Positions 1 through 12,065 of a stretch of 64,000 bases of DNA are shown here, in pieces. Source of the DNA: Adiantum capillus-veneris (taxonomy: Eukaryota > Streptophyta > Polypodiopsida > Polypodiales > Pteridaceae); contig CM043945.1 in NCBI GenBank assembly GCA_014529385.2, positions 147,928,241-147,992,240 of the forward strand, written 5' to 3'. A program made the position numbers and the translations under genes. The stretch's first letter is position 1. Each line of letters starts with the position of its first letter. The notes beneath the pieces were generated by a model. The model was given only the letters and a program-made list of their open reading frames with translations. It made no database searches and was not told the origin of the DNA.

Positions 1-179
1 ACACACACATTCAAAAATTGCACGGATCACTTTCCATCTCTTCTCTTTACCCTAGACTAAGCAGAACCATCATCGAAGACCTTTATTTCCATGCAAATGG
101 CTGTGATGTATGGCTGCCCAAGGATAAGAGGATAGGTAGACATTAGGTTTCACAAAGAAGTTTTGCTCATCCTTCACAT

Positions 180-985
180 TACCAATCATCACTTCACATT
201 TGTAGATCTAATATTCCACCCATGGTCTGTGTCTATCGACCACTTACCCTTCATGTAAAAACTCTTTGACATAAGATTGATTTCAGAGCCATGATCTATC
301 AATACAACATAAGGCTCCTCAAGATCACCCACCTTGACTAAAGTTTCTGTTGTAGCTCTTGCCCAATGACTTTTGGAGTGGTGGATTTTATAGGAGGCTT
401 CATCATCATCATCTGTAAATCTAGCATGTCCATCTCTTCAAGAAGGTTGGTAGCATCCTACCACATTGTCATCGCAATCACTCTCTTGGACATGTATCCC
501 ATGTTCCTTAAGTGACTCCCCTTCACCCTCAAACTATGGAGGAATGGACTCAGTGAGAGTTTGCCTCTTTCTTTTTATGATATCTATAATTTCTTCATGA
601 AACATGCATTTAGCAATGCCAAGAACCTCACCCAAGGTAACTCAACTTTGCTATTCAAATTCCTTTCCTCCAATACCTACTTTGAGTTTGTGGCAGCTTC
701 AATGCAGATTGTAGTAAGTATGCAGGGCCTTTTGCTTTGGATTTTCCTTGCTCTTTCTTCTTCCTTTGTAGATGCCTCCTCCGTAGGAATCTCAGGAGGA
801 GGAGGCACATGTGGTGGAGCCTCATAAGAAGGTCCTGGATCCTTTCTTCATCTGGCTCTTGTAACCCTCTTTGAAGTAGAAGTACCTGCATCTGCATTCT
901 CATGTCCATGCTTCTCTTTTACACTTGCTTCATTGTTATAGAATTTTCCAAGATATGAATGCACTAATAAAGAGTCCACAAGGTC
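180..985 (-). pseudogene. Retropepsin-like aspartic protease remnant
   Basis: Reading the minus strand through about 350-180 gives PYVVLIDHGSEINLMSK. This matches the flap-proximal active site of retrotransposon aspartic proteases (hydrophobic-hydrophobic-D-x-G-S/A, here DHGS). The stretch between it and the nucleocapsid (about 985-400) encodes a proline- and lysine-rich linker in mixed frames with several stops. The window begins inside the element, so reverse transcriptase would lie outside. Function is lost. Confidence 0.5.
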
Positions 986-1218
986 ATTTCAACGTGTTGT
1001 ATGATGTATGCAATCACGAGATTCATGTAATACCTGTTTAGTTACCTTCTCTTTTTGGACGAGGCTTACTGCATATGGCCACAAGCTATCATCCTCCTCA
1101 AAAGCATTTGGAGTATACTTTAACGCTTTCTTTGGAATTAGCTCTATCTTTGTACCATAGGTAGTAGCCTCCACTACAAAAGTAGCATGAATGGTTTCGA
1201 TATCCTCCACTAAATTCT

Positions 1219-1770
1219 TCATACCCCTTTCCCAAAGTTAGTTCCTAATGGCATACCCGTCTCTTGCAGATGGATCTTGCCATCCTTAAAAAACAAAAGA
1301 TCTCTTTTTAAGGCATCATTGAAGCTATTACAATCCCTTCTAGCATGGTCTGTGCCATCACACCTTATGCATCTGTGCACAAATACTTCTTTGCTTTGGG
1401 ATTTTTGTCCTGCACGTTGTCCTTTCTCTTCAAGCCTTGTTAGCTTTAAGTTCATTTCTTGCATGCCCTTAACAAGCTCATCAAGCATTGAGTTATCACC
1501 TTTTAGACTCACAATAATAGGCTTTGTTGGAATCTCTGACATGCTGGGAGTAGAGGTAGTGCCATTCACCACCATCTTGTCCCTACGATGTTGACTCTTA
1601 GCAAACAATGAGACTGCATCCTCAACCTCTTTCCACTCAGCCTTTAGACCCTGTTTTGTATTCTTGTCTTCAAGGAGTATCTCTAGCTTTTCTTGCAGCT
1701 CATGACGTGGATCTTGAAGGAACAATTTTGTTTTTTCACTATCCAAAGTAGCACGTTCTGTTCTTGACAA
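1219..1770 (-). pseudogene. Gag nucleocapsid part with CCHC zinc knuckle
   Basis: This 183-codon minus-strand frame follows the gag core after a short break. It has a charged, coiled-coil-like region (HELQEKLEILLEDKN) and then a canonical zinc knuckle CIRCDGTDHARRDC, spaced CX2CX4HX4C, near residues 133-146. That motif binds the RNA genome in retrotransposon nucleocapsids. A continuation in another frame (989-1,222) and the protease-like piece near 180-350 belong to the same broken polyprotein. No full open frame links them. Confidence 0.6.
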
Positions 1771-1795
1771 CTAAGCATAGTGCGCTCAAACTCTC

Positions 1796-2200
1796 TCACA
1801 ATTCAATGATGGAAAGTCCTTCTTTTGACTTTGCAACCCATTCCAAGAAAGTTCTTTTTGTAACCCTTTCAGAGTCCTCCATGAAGTATTCCTCCTTTAG
1901 GGATAATTTTAATTGCTCCCAACCTTCTCCATGATCCTCCCTGATTCCCCTTACATGGTCTCTAATCTCGGGGACCACAACAAGCTCAAAACTACGAATC
2001 ATGTCCACCTTTGGAACCTGTTGTAGCTCCATATCCTTTACATAACCACAGAGAAAATTTGTGAAATCTTTCCCTTCAAATTGGTCCATTTTGTTCACAA
2101 TAGCTTGAAGGGATTGTTGTTGCATAAACATGGAAAATGCTTGAAACATTTACATTGTGCCTTGATCAAAATGAATTCCTTGTTGCTCTTGTTGATCCAT
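1796..2200 (-). pseudogene. Decayed retrotransposon gag, N-terminal part
   Basis: The minus-strand frame starts at an ATG at 2,200 (MDQQEQQG...). It meets an in-frame TAA at 2,152-2,150 and continues in the same frame as an open stretch of 117 codons to 1,796. The product is hydrophilic, with a Q-rich start and a helical core containing the words MDQFEGKDF and WEQLKLSLKEE, as in plant Gypsy-like capsid proteins. A zinc-knuckle segment and a protease-like segment follow downstream on the same strand, which supports gag. One stop plus later frame changes make it a pseudogene. The element class (Ty3/Gypsy) is inferred from layout because no RT is present. Confidence 0.55.
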
Positions 2201-2283
2201 AGTTTTACTTATTTGTATTTAAACCTTACAAATTGTTTTTGCGAACCCCCACCTTAGCTGCTTTGCATCGGGTTCACCAGAAC

Positions 2284-2950
2284 TGTCGGAATGTGTGCGA
2301 TCTACTGAGAAGGTGTAAAACCTCTGGCTGTGAGAGTTCATGATGAGAGTCACAAACACTTTAAGAAAAAGCGTTTATGTAAAATCACCAAATCCCTTTC
2401 TAAAGATGACTGGAAAACTAAGAGCGTTCATGACAAGAGAGTCACAAACCCTCTCCCCTATTATGTTTGTTTTGTTTTTGTAGACGAGTTCGTGATGAAA
2501 GGATCACCAATTCACATCCAATTTTACTTAAAAAGAATAATTAAGAACACTAAACTTTCAGACATGAAACTTAAACTCTCATAGAAGCACAACCTTCAAT
2601 CAGAACCCAAACCACTTTCATGGAAACATGTAGCCTCGCCCTCAATTACATAGTCGTAACTTCAAAGAGTTGAAAGGAATACTCCAGCTTCCACCTTCTT
2701 GGAGACCATTTTATTATTTTTCAAAGATTTACGAGCTTCTATATTGAAGCCTACACCACCATTCTAATAAGGGGAAACCATAATTCACTCCCTCACAGGT
2801 GCAAATACAAGATTACAAAGAGGCGGGACTGCCCTACACATAGATTGAGCAACCATGGAAGCAATTGCACATTAGTGATAAATTGCAGTTTTTGTTTTGG
2901 TAAAAAGAAGCCGCCTCTCTCTCTTTTCCATGTCAATATGAGCTGATGTG
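2284..2950 (-). repeat. Probable LTR/leader of the gag element at 1-2.2 kb
   Basis: Just upstream of the gag ATG on the minus strand is a possible primer-binding sequence beginning TGGTGAACCCGATGC, preceded by a CCGACA end (plus strand TGTCGG from 2,284). That is the expected order LTR end, PBS, leader, gag. Two short internal direct repeats (GAGAGTCACAAAC) occur near 2,345 and 2,438. The far LTR boundary is not visible and the limit near 2,950 is a guess. No gene is seen here. Confidence 0.3.
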
Positions 2951-3104
2951 TCAATTTTGGGCCATTTTGCCACTTTGGACCAAAACTAGGTCATTTTCAA
3001 TTCATTTTTGACCCAAAAAAGGCCAAACAGAGTCAAGAAAATGCCTAAATTTGTGGGATGACTCGCATAAGCATAAAAAGTATTGGACCAACAAGATGGG
3101 AGTG

Positions 3105-3650
3105 GATGGCCATGAAATTTTGCAGGGGTGAGGGAGGCACACTAATCCCCATCCTTGAAAAGTTTCATGGGCATTGCAATCCATCCCACGGCAGCACAAT
3201 TGCCAATTTTTTGCCGGCCATTCGATCCCAAAGCCAAAAAATCGGCGATTGTGCCACCTTGGACCGATGAGACAGGAGTAGATGTCCATGAAACTTTGCA
3301 AGGGTGGGGGAAGCACAGTAATCCCTGCCCTTGTAAAGTTTCATGGGCATCAAAATCCGTCTCGATGGTCCACAGCGGCACAATTGCCAATTTTTTGCCA
3401 TTCAAGCCTAAAGCCAGAAAATTGGCGATTGTGTCACCTTGGACCAGCGAGACGGGAGAGGATGGCCATGAAACTTTGTGGGGGTGGAGGAAGCACACTA
3501 ATCTCCAACCCCATAAAGTTTCATGGGCATCACAATCCGTCTCGATGGTCTACGGCGGCACAATCACCAATTTTTTGCCCATTGGGCCTTTGGCAAGCCC
3601 AAAGCCCAAAAAATTGGCAATTGTGCCACCCTGGACCATGAACCTTAATA
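3105..3650. repeat. Tandem ~178-bp units, each a pair of inverted repeats
   Basis: Three copies start at about 3,110, 3,286 and 3,466. Each contains two inverted-repeat pairs. CATGAAACTTTGCAAGGG is answered ~40 bp later by its near complement, and CACAATTGCCAATTTT is answered by AAAATTGGCGATTGTG. Each unit could therefore fold into a long stem. Short frames across it exist on both strands and reflect the repeat, not genes. Confidence 0.75.
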
Positions 3651-3815
3651 AAATTAGATCAATGCTAAACCTAAATAAAAACACCAAAATATAGAACATC
3701 AATGAACCAATGTATACAAGAATAGAAATGATCGAAAGGAAAAAAAAGGTGGAATGATAAATAGCGTGAATGGAGGGGTCATCGCTAGCACTACTCATCA
3801 CAACTAACATCTCAA

Positions 3816-3963
3816 AAAATAGCTCTAGTATCTTCGACAAGATGTGCAGCTACTGCTCTGCAGTGGACCGTCTCCATGATGCTCTTGTGCTCATCCGGAC
3901 TACCAATCATTTCCATAAGCTTAGGAAAAGTTTCATTGGGCAACTCAAAGATTTTTAAATTCT
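3816..3963 (-). pseudogene. Short coherent coding fragment, possibly ARM-repeat-like
   Basis: The minus strand reads about 49 codons without a stop, with the words IFELPNETFPKLMEMIG and SIMETVHCRAVAAHLVED, ending at a TGA. The upstream edge follows an AG that could be an acceptor. Composition (Leu/Val/Ala helices) resembles one repeat of a plant armadillo-type protein, but that is only an impression. It could also be chance coding in a repeat. The rest of 3,650-4,330 shows no gene. Confidence 0.25.
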
Positions 3964-4359
3964 TCAATTTCAAGTGAGATTTTGAAAATCAAAGCTCCGA
4001 AGTAGAGCTTCAAATTGCGGCCGACCTCCAAAACAATTTCAAGGCGGATTTAAATTTTCAAATTGCCTTGTGTGAAGAGATGCTTCACAAATTATCTATT
4101 TAAGAGTAGCTTCATGTTTGGACATTTTTCTTTCTTCTGACATTCATGCACCCACATTCACACAATATCTTGTAAAGAGGCAAACACTGAACTTGGCACG
4201 CCATCAAGTGTTAAGATCAAATGGAATTGAAAATTTTAATTGAGAGAATTTCCACACCTAGCAAACCAAGCTGCAAGGTTACCTCATGCACAAACAATTA
4301 TGATTTGTAGTCAAACCACAGGTATTTGAACCACCCATAGTTGAAAGCACAATTACTAG

Positions 4360-5146
4360 AGCACATATAGTACAAATCCAAGCTAAAAACAAGCTAGCAC
4401 TTGGCATAATTGTGACTTCATTGCATGATAGTTATGTACACTTTACTGATAATTGCACCACGGCCATCCAAGCATGGATCATGTTAGAGGAGTTTTTTTT
4501 GTGCCAAGCAAAAAATGAGCAAGATAAGCCCTAATAGGAGACTCTATAAATCAACAATGAATCAAGGGGAGGATAATTCAAGACTCACAAATAGGCTAAT
4601 GAGTATCATTACTCAATTAGCTTGCATCGACGGTCGAACTGTCAAGGAAGATGAGGTTGTTGTGCTCTTAAGTGCTATTCTTGAAAAATTTCACAATATT
4701 GTCATAGTGCTAGATCAAAAGGATCCTAGACCAACTTTTCAACATGTGATCAATGGATTAATTGAAGAAGAGAAAAAACAAACAAAGAAGTATTCAACCA
4801 ATGGCGGGGTTTACATTGCATCATCGTCTAAAATTGCACCCTCATCATTTAGGAAAAATAACAAAAAGTGATATCAATACAAAAAATTAGGGAATTTCTC
4901 TAAAGATTGCTACAAGAATAAAATCTATAGCAAATGTGTCATCAAAGGTCATCCACCAACAAAATGCCACAATAGCAGCAATGACAGCAAAGACAAAGGC
5001 AAGGGAAAATTCAACCTTGCAGAGGAAGAAGAGGAATACAAAGATCAAAAGGAGGAAAACTATTTCTATGTTTATATCACTCCTGATTACTCCATGTTCT
5101 TCCACCTTCTTTGTTTAGCAGGAAAATTCTTTATTCTATGTGGCAC
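4360..5146 (+). pseudogene. Ty1/Copia gag remnant
   Basis: From about 4,380 the plus strand reads NKLALGIIVTSLHDSYVHF and AIQAWIMLEEFF, the typical start of the Copia gag (UBN2-like) domain. A frame break follows, then a 118-codon frame (4,515-4,871) with LLSAILEKFHNIVIVLDQKD and HVINGLIEEEKKQ, the classic gag helix pair. A TGA at 4,869 interrupts the frame. Beyond it the same frame continues to a degenerate zinc knuckle (YSKCVIKGHPPTKC), where the first Cys is replaced by Tyr. The frame then runs directly toward a polypurine tract and LTR start, so protease to RNase H have been deleted. Confidence 0.75.
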
Positions 5147-5226
5147 CATATAAGTTGACACCTCCTTTAGTTTGCATGATTACTAGACTGTGTGGCCTTG
5201 AGTCTTTGCTTCAGTATAGTCCATTC

Positions 5227-5590
5227 CTAAGGGGAGAATTGTTGTGATAGGCATGTCCTTCTGAAACTATGGAAACACCTCTACACATGTATAGATTTAT
5301 ATTTCACATCTATTTTGTGAGTTGTAAGATTTCTATTATGGCTATGTGTAAACCAAATAGGAGAGATTCCAGATGGATATCTACTCCATCTATCTATAAA
5401 TAAAGCCCCATGTACATATATTTTATGCTAATGTAGTATTTTCTTGAATTTTGTATATTGCACCTACTTTATTGAAAGCATTCTCTCTCTCTCTCTCTCT
5501 CTCATTGTACAAGCTATGGCTGCCATTGCCTTTAGACCTCCTTGAAAACACACACACACACAAAACAACAACACTAACCATTAATTGACA
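5227..5590 (+). repeat. Copia polypurine tract and 3' LTR
   Basis: AAGGGGAGAATTGTTG at 5,229-5,244 is a typical Copia polypurine tract. The LTR starts at TGTGATAGGC near 5,243. Inside are a TATA-like TCTATAAATAAAG (about 5,391) and a CT run at about 5,487-5,503. The right edge, near a CA-rich run at 5,550-5,590, is not certain. It pairs by position and strand with the gag remnant upstream. Confidence 0.55.
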
Positions 5591-5879
5591 TGGAAATAAT
5601 GCATTGGCTCTTCTCTATTATGATTAGCAGTGGGTTACCCAAAAAGATACGCAAGTTAATGCCTTGCCAGTGACCATTACTTAATTCAAACTTCATTCCA
5701 TCTTAGTCTAGACTCTAGTGACCTTCAGATTGTTCTCTAGTTGAATAGAATAGTTGACTTTGACCACATCACACCTTACTAAGAATAATTCTAATGGAGA
5801 TTTTTTTGATTTAAATGACTTATAAATGACTTATTAACATCAAAAAAATGTATTGGAGGCTCTAGTGGAGTTGAATAAT

Positions 5880-6195
5880 ACAACTTAATTATTTACCCAT
5901 TATAGACCCCAAGAAACATCAATCCAAGAAAGTCCTTTAGTTTGACTATGCTATTGGAGAAAACACAAGTAACCTCATAAGGTCCCAACCAAGCTATCTT
6001 TATATTGGGTTTCTTTAGGCATACCTTTGACTAGAATAGCAAAACTAGATGTCATTTTTTGAGTTCCCATACTTTTAGTTTTGGTGTCATACCAATATTT
6101 TCTTCATTGATGCACCACTTCCTATTCCAACATTACTCTCTGTTTGATTTCATCTTGATTTAGTAACTCATCCAGTCTCTTTTTAGATTTGAGTT
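5880..6195 (-). pseudogene. Ty3/Gypsy integrase C-terminal remnant
   Basis: The minus strand, in shifting frames, reads KIAWLGPYEVTCVFSNSIVK, followed by LKDFLG. This matches the GPY/F module at the end of Gypsy integrases (K-x-x-W-x-GPY-x-V). Upstream on the same strand are WYDTKTK and similar words usual before that module. Stops and frame breaks are numerous. Confidence 0.55.
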
Positions 6196-6372
6196 ATAAT
6201 CCATATCATGTTCTATTGCTAAGCTAAGACTCATAACTATAACTTATATTGGTACAGCTTCCATACCATACTAGTCTCTTTTCTAGATTTGAGTTGTAGT
6301 CCATATCATGATCTATTGCTAAAAAAAGACTCAGAACTATAAATTATATTGGTACAACTTCCATACCATACA
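6177..6372. repeat. Tandem duplication, ~98-bp unit, two copies
   Basis: Two adjacent copies share TTTGAGTTATAATCCATATC / TTTGAGTTGTAGTCCATATC and end in CTTCCATACCATAC. Copy 1 runs from about 6,177 to 6,273 and copy 2 from about 6,275 to 6,372, with scattered substitutions. No coding role is seen. Confidence 0.7.
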
Positions 6373-6399
6373 CTGTTTTAAAAGGTGGCATTTTGTAAA

Positions 6400-6731
6400 G
6401 TGTGTGTTTTGTCCTAAAGTCTGAGTGAAGGAGGGAAGAGGAGGAATTATCCCACATGTAATGGAGTCAAGTTGTAGAGCTACTTAAAGCTCACTTTCAT
6501 GAACAAACAACACAGTTCAAGTTTGCAGTACATGATTGTCTATGGTGAGCATGTGCTAAGCTAAGTCAATACTCAAGATGATGTTTATGAGTCCAAGCTA
6601 ATTCTATCTTGGAACGTAATATACTTGAGCGATAATCTTGCTTACACACACACACTCACACACTTGCACTATGTTTCTGTTTCATCCACCCTAGCTAGCA
6701 TGATTCCATTCCCATCAAGTGGTATCAGAGC
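6400..6731 (+). repeat. LTR end with tRNA-iMet primer-binding site
   Basis: TGGTATCAGAGC at 6,720-6,731 is an exact plant tRNA-iMet primer-binding site. It follows an LTR-like end (CCCA, about 6,714) after a short spacer. The upstream 300 bp (GGAATTATCCCACATGTAATG, CA run near 6,645) look like an LTR but its start is unclear. The leader (6,732-7,160) has a broken frame starting ATGGATGTGCACCC at about 6,870, with no recognisable gag. From 7,160 to 7,670 no gene is seen; it includes a C run at 7,503-7,516. Confidence 0.6.
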
Positions 6732-7674
6732 TATGGTGTGCTAGCTAGGTTATTACCATGCATTTTGTGTTAGTGTGATTAGCACTTGGTAGGATTAACA
6801 TTCCTTTGCATTGCATGATTCCCTTTTGTTTAATCACATCATAATCCCTTTTTTTGAAGCTAATCAACAATGGATGTGCACCCTTGAAAGGATGTGCCAC
6901 TATCCACATTCATTGAGCTGATGAAGGAGGAATAGTCATCATTAGGAGGAACATGCACTTTTGCATCAATGGTTGCACTTTAGATTGCCCCTTTTGTGTT
7001 GATTTTTTGCTAAGTTTTCCTTTTGATTAGTTTCAGTGACTTCCATCCCTTCTTTTGCATTACCCACATCTTCTCAAAGAGCTCCTTGCAAGCTTGCCAT
7101 AGAGCTTTTAAGCCCATAGATCCGACACCAGAAGCTCCTCAAACCTCATCATCAATTTGTGCCTAAAAGTATGTGTGTGTGTATGTTTTTGTGGGTGAAG
7201 CATTGTAGAGCGCGAGATCAAATATCTTATTTTTGGACTATATCGCACATGAGGCCCATTGGGCCCCTTGGTATAGCACAAATACTCAAATTAAAGAGGT
7301 CTTTGGTGGGTTGTGGGTTCGATGTGGGGTCCCTTAATTTAACAAGTTGGGTGGATTTCTAGAAGGAGGTAAACTTCACCTTTTTTGATGATCTTGGGTC
7401 CACCAAGTAGTTGTTCCCATGCTGAAGCGTGCATGCTAGTCATGGATCCCACCCGAGCGCGATGTGCTGCAATTGAAACCTTTTTGGGTCCTCCCCTACG
7501 GTCCCCCCCCCCCCCCTCCCTTCCCACAATGCTGGTGCACTCAAGAATTCAATCTCTCAAGGGGTTTCTTCCCACGATCGTTCCCAAAGGTCTTTAAGTG
7601 GTGCCTTTTGAGCGGCTTGTCCAAGAGCCAGCTATTATACACAGTTTCCCAAGGCTCCATCTTCGAGCCCTCTA

Positions 7675-8520
<846 letters not shown>

Positions 8521-8580
8521 ATCTCCCACTTGGAGACTGATCCTCAAACCAAACCTGTGACTGCTTTCCATCCTGGCTTC

Positions 8581-9023
8581 TTATCCTTGTATGTTGATTG
8601 AAGATGAGCAAAAGCTCAACTTCTCCTTGTTGACCACCTTTGTAAACATGTCTGCAGGATTTTCACTGGTATGCACCTTTCCTAGCTTTAGCTGTCCCTC
8701 TTCCAAAAGAGTGCGTATGAAGTGATATCTCACCTCAATATGCTTTGTCTTTGAATGAAAGGCTGAGTTCTTTGCAAGATGGATAGCGCTTTGGCTATCA
8801 CTGTACAAGACACAATTGTCTTGTTTGAATCCAAGCTCTTTTAAGAATCTGTGAAGCCACATGATTTCTTTGCTTGCCTCCGTCATTGCTACATACTCTC
8901 CTTCCGTGGTAGAAAGTGAAACCACTTTCTGCAGCTTTGAAGCCTAGCTTACTGTTGTGCCTCCAACCGTGAACACATAGCCAGTAGTGCTCCTTCAAGT
9001 ATCTTTGTCACCTGCCATATCTA
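8581..9023 (-). pseudogene. Copia RNase H domain
   Basis: The minus strand encodes the end of a Ty1/Copia polyprotein. STTGYVFTVGGTTVS and SLSTTEGEYVAMTEASKE carry the conserved E. SDSQSAIHLAKN carries the catalytic D, and KHIEVRYHFIR and ENPADMFTKVV follow. The frame ends at 8,581. In the N-terminal part, stops occur after GDKDT and TTVS, so it is not translatable. A 286-bp insertion (9,024-9,309) separates it from the reverse transcriptase part. Confidence 0.9.
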
Positions 9024-9309
9024 GGTGAAAGCATGTTAACATGTCATGCTTTTTCATGTCCCGGACAATGCTAACTAGCACAATTTTGACATGTGCTAAC
9101 TAGTACAATAACTTGAGCTACATCTCCAAGATCTATGACTTATGATATATCAATAGAAAGCACTTGAAACAAGGAATCCAAATGTACAACCTCCGAAAAA
9201 TTTTGATATTATTTGTGTAACATTTACCGGACGCCCAACTTTTTGAAGATGTGCTAACTTGAAGCTGCTAACTAGCACAAAAAGCGCGACAGATTAACAT
9301 GCTTTCACC
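9024..9309. mobile_element. 286-bp MITE with 16-bp perfect terminal inverted repeats
   Basis: The element begins GGTGAAAGCATGTTAA (9,024-9,039) and ends with its exact complement (9,294-9,309). It splits the Copia polyprotein between VLEG and the RNase H start. Internally the word TGCTAACTAGCACA recurs, exact or nearly so, near 9,069, 9,092 and 9,266. It has no coding capacity, so a transposase would be supplied in trans. No clean target duplication could be assigned, so the superfamily is open. Confidence 0.85.
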
Positions 9310-10134
9310 CTTCTAGAACAATATCACTTCCTCCAAAATACAAAGCATTTGTTGTTGTCCCTTTTAGATACCTAAGTATCCACTTCACAGCTTGCCAATG
9401 CTCTTTACCTGGGTTGTCCATGAACCTACTCACAACTCCCACTGCATGTGCAATGTCTGGTCCTGTCCATACCATAGCATACATTAGAGAACCTACCGCT
9501 GTAGCATATGGAACTTTAGACATATAGGATATCTCCTCTTGTCTCTTTGGACACATATCATTTGTTAGTTTAAAGTAACCAGCCAAAGGTGTAGAAACTG
9601 GTTTTGCATTTTGCAAACCTTTCTAGTACCTTCTTGATGTAATCTTCTTGAGATAGCTTTATTGTCTTCTTCGTCCCGTCCCTTGATATTTTCATACCAA
9701 GTATCCTCTTTGCAGCACCTAAATCTTTCATTGAAAAAGATTTAGATAGCTCCTCTTTTAGGTCTTTGATGTCCTGCATGTTAGCACTTGCAATCAACAT
9801 GTCATCAACATACAACACTAGGATGATGAATTTCCCATCTCCCAAATTCTTCGTGTAGACGCAGTGATCCAAGTTGCATCTTGTGAATCCATGATCCAAC
9901 ATCCATCGATCAAACTTCAAGTACCATTGTCTTGATGATTGCTTTAAACCATACAAGCTCTTCTTTAATCTGCAAACTATTTTCTCCTTACCTTTACTTC
10001 ATACCCCTTTGGTTGAAGCATGTAGATTTCCTCCTCTAAGTCACCGTGAGGGAATGTCGTATTTACATCCATTTGCTCGAGATTTAGATCATGATCAGCC
10101 ACAAGGTTTAAGACAAGCCTAATTGAGTTCATTT
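9305..10134 (-). pseudogene. Copia reverse transcriptase
   Basis: Downstream of the integrase frame and after a small insertion, the minus strand reads QMDVNTTFPHGDLEEEIYM, the first RT catalytic block. It continues with YGLKQSSRQWYLKFD and then VLYVDDMLIASAN with the YVDD catalytic pair (frame 9,570-9,956). A further shift leads to the connection domain YATAVGSLMYAMVWTGPDI and KWILRYLKGT (9,305-9,616). The domain order gag-PR-IN-RT-RH identifies Ty1/Copia. At least three frame breaks make it inactive. Confidence 0.92.
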
Positions 10135-11076
10135 TTACACAACAGGAGAAAATATTTCATTGAAGTCAATACCTTTCTTTTGAGAAAACCCTTTTACCAC
10201 AAGCCTAGACTTGTACCTTTTCTTCCCACCTTCTTCTTCCTTCACCTTGTACACCCATTTGTTTTGAAGTGCCCGCTTACCTTTAGGCAACTCAACCAAA
10301 TCCCATGTTTGGTTGCGATGTAGTGAGTCCATCTCCAGTTGCATGCTCTTCGTCCATTCTTCTTTGGATTCATGTTGCATAGCTTCTTTGTATGATTCCG
10401 GCTCTCCAGAATCTGAGATCAAGAGATGGTTGAAATAAGGAACAAACCTTTCTCGAGGTCTACTTGGTCTTGTAGATCTTTGGGGACTAGGTTGAGGCTC
10501 CTCATTTTGTTGACGTTGCTGCACATTGTCACCGTTTGCAGTCCTTGAGTCTTCACCGTTCTCAAGCTCCATGTACTCATCACCTGTTTCTTTTGTTTGA
10601 TTTCTTTCCAAGTAATCTTTGTATATATTTTGTTCGTTAAAAATTACATCCCTACTCCTTAAGATTTTACCATCTTCAGGATTCCATAGGCGATACCCAA
10701 AGTCACCTTCTCCATAGACAATGAAGAAACACTTTTTGGACTTTGCATCTAGCTTTGATCTTAGGCTTCTATCTATGTGTATGAAAGCCTCACAACCAAA
10801 CACTTTGAGAAATGCATAATTCACCGGTTTACCTGTCCATGCCTCTTCTGGAACTCCCCCATCCAATGCCGTTGAGGGTGACCGATTGATTAAGTACACA
10901 GACGTACTTACAGCTTCCGCCCAAAGCTCAAGCGGTAGGCCTGCATGTAGCCGCATGCTTCGTGCTCGCTCCATGATTGTCTTGTTCATCCTTTCCGAAA
11001 TACCATTTTGTTGAGGTGTCCTTGGGGTTGTCCTTTGCCTCCGAATGCCATTGCTAGCACAAAATCTTGGCTGCAA
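10135..11076 (-). pseudogene. Copia integrase C-terminal half and RT start
   Basis: This 313-codon frame holds RTTPRTPQQNGISERMNKTI with the catalytic E of the integrase DDE triad. KVFGCEAFIHIDRSLRSKLD (the Copia-specific integrase end) follows, then an acidic linker. It ends with the RT start MDSLHRNQTWDLVELPKGKR and DFNEIFSPVV. The frame stops at 10,135 because a small insertion after FSPVV shifts the polyprotein. It overlaps the upstream frame by about 90 bp, showing another frameshift near 11,050. Confidence 0.92.
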
Positions 11077-12065
11077 TATTCACCTCCATTGTCGGATATG
11101 AGCCATTTAACCTTGGTACCCGTTTCATTCTCCACAAAGGATTTCCACCTTTGAAATATGGAAAATACATCGGATTTATTCTTCATGACATAAACCCATG
11201 TTTTTCTAGTCGCATCGTCTATGAATGTTACATAGTACAATGAGCCACCAAGTGATGGTGTACTTGCAGGACCCCAAACATCAGAATGAGCCAGCTCAAG
11301 TTTTTTATTTTTTCTTTCATTTCCTGATTTTTGAAATTTTACCCTCTTTTGTTTACCATAAACACAATCTTCACAGAAGTCTAAGTCCACTTCTTTCAAA
11401 CCTGGTAGAAGCTTCTTTGTTTGAAGGATTTGCATTCCTTTGGCACTCATATGCCCAAGCCGATAGTGCCACACCGCACTATCAACTTCTGTAGTTGCTG
11501 CACAAGCTGAAGGTTGCGTGCTAACAATACACAAGTAAAGTGTACCGACCTTTTCTCCCTTGGCAACCACCAAAGATCCCTTTGAGATCTTCCACCGTTT
11601 GTTTCCGAATGCAATGTTGTGACCTTCATCGTCCAATTGTCCTGTAGAGATCAAATTTTTGCGGAGAGAAGGAACATGCCTAACATCTTTAAGCTTCCAT
11701 TCATTTCCGTTAGCAGTTTTGACAGAAACTGTACCTTTGCCGACAATCTCACAAACGTCATCATCTCCCAAGTATACATACCCAAAATTACCTTTGGTGT
11801 AGTCTTGAAAATGTTGCTTGTGTTGTGTCGCATGGAATGAAGCCCCAGAATCTACTATCCAGGAATTAGACACATTGTCTAATGAAAGAATTAGAGAATC
11901 TTTCTCTACTTTACCTACCACATTGGCCTCCGATGTTGGCTTGTTGTCTTGAGACTCTGTCTCCTTCTTCTTCTTGGACCAACAATCCTTCTTGACGTGG
12001 CCATTCTTACCGTAGTTCCAACATTCAAGAACTGACTTTGTGCGTGACTTGCTCATGTATTCCAA
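10986..12065 (-). pseudogene. Copia gag end, protease and integrase N-terminal half
   Basis: The 359-codon frame opens with a nucleocapsid knuckle CWNYGKNGHVKKDC, in which the second Cys is Tyr. A protease with SWIVDSGASFHAT (DSGA active site) follows. Next come the GAG-pre-integrase domain (WHYRLGHMSAKGMQIL) with HHCC residues, and the integrase core with DVWGP and ISDNGGEY, giving the first two acidic residues. Gag sequence upstream is missing. The coding part stops at about 12,066 where CCTATGGCC satellite begins, so the 5' end and 5' LTR were lost. Confidence 0.92.

Noticed and set aside
3155-3694. 179-codon plus-strand frame and overlapping frames on both strands
   Set aside because: All follow the 178-bp tandem inverted-repeat units, with no protein motif.
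7300-7330. tRNA-like GGGTTCGAT word
   Set aside because: No matching acceptor, D or anticodon stems around it.
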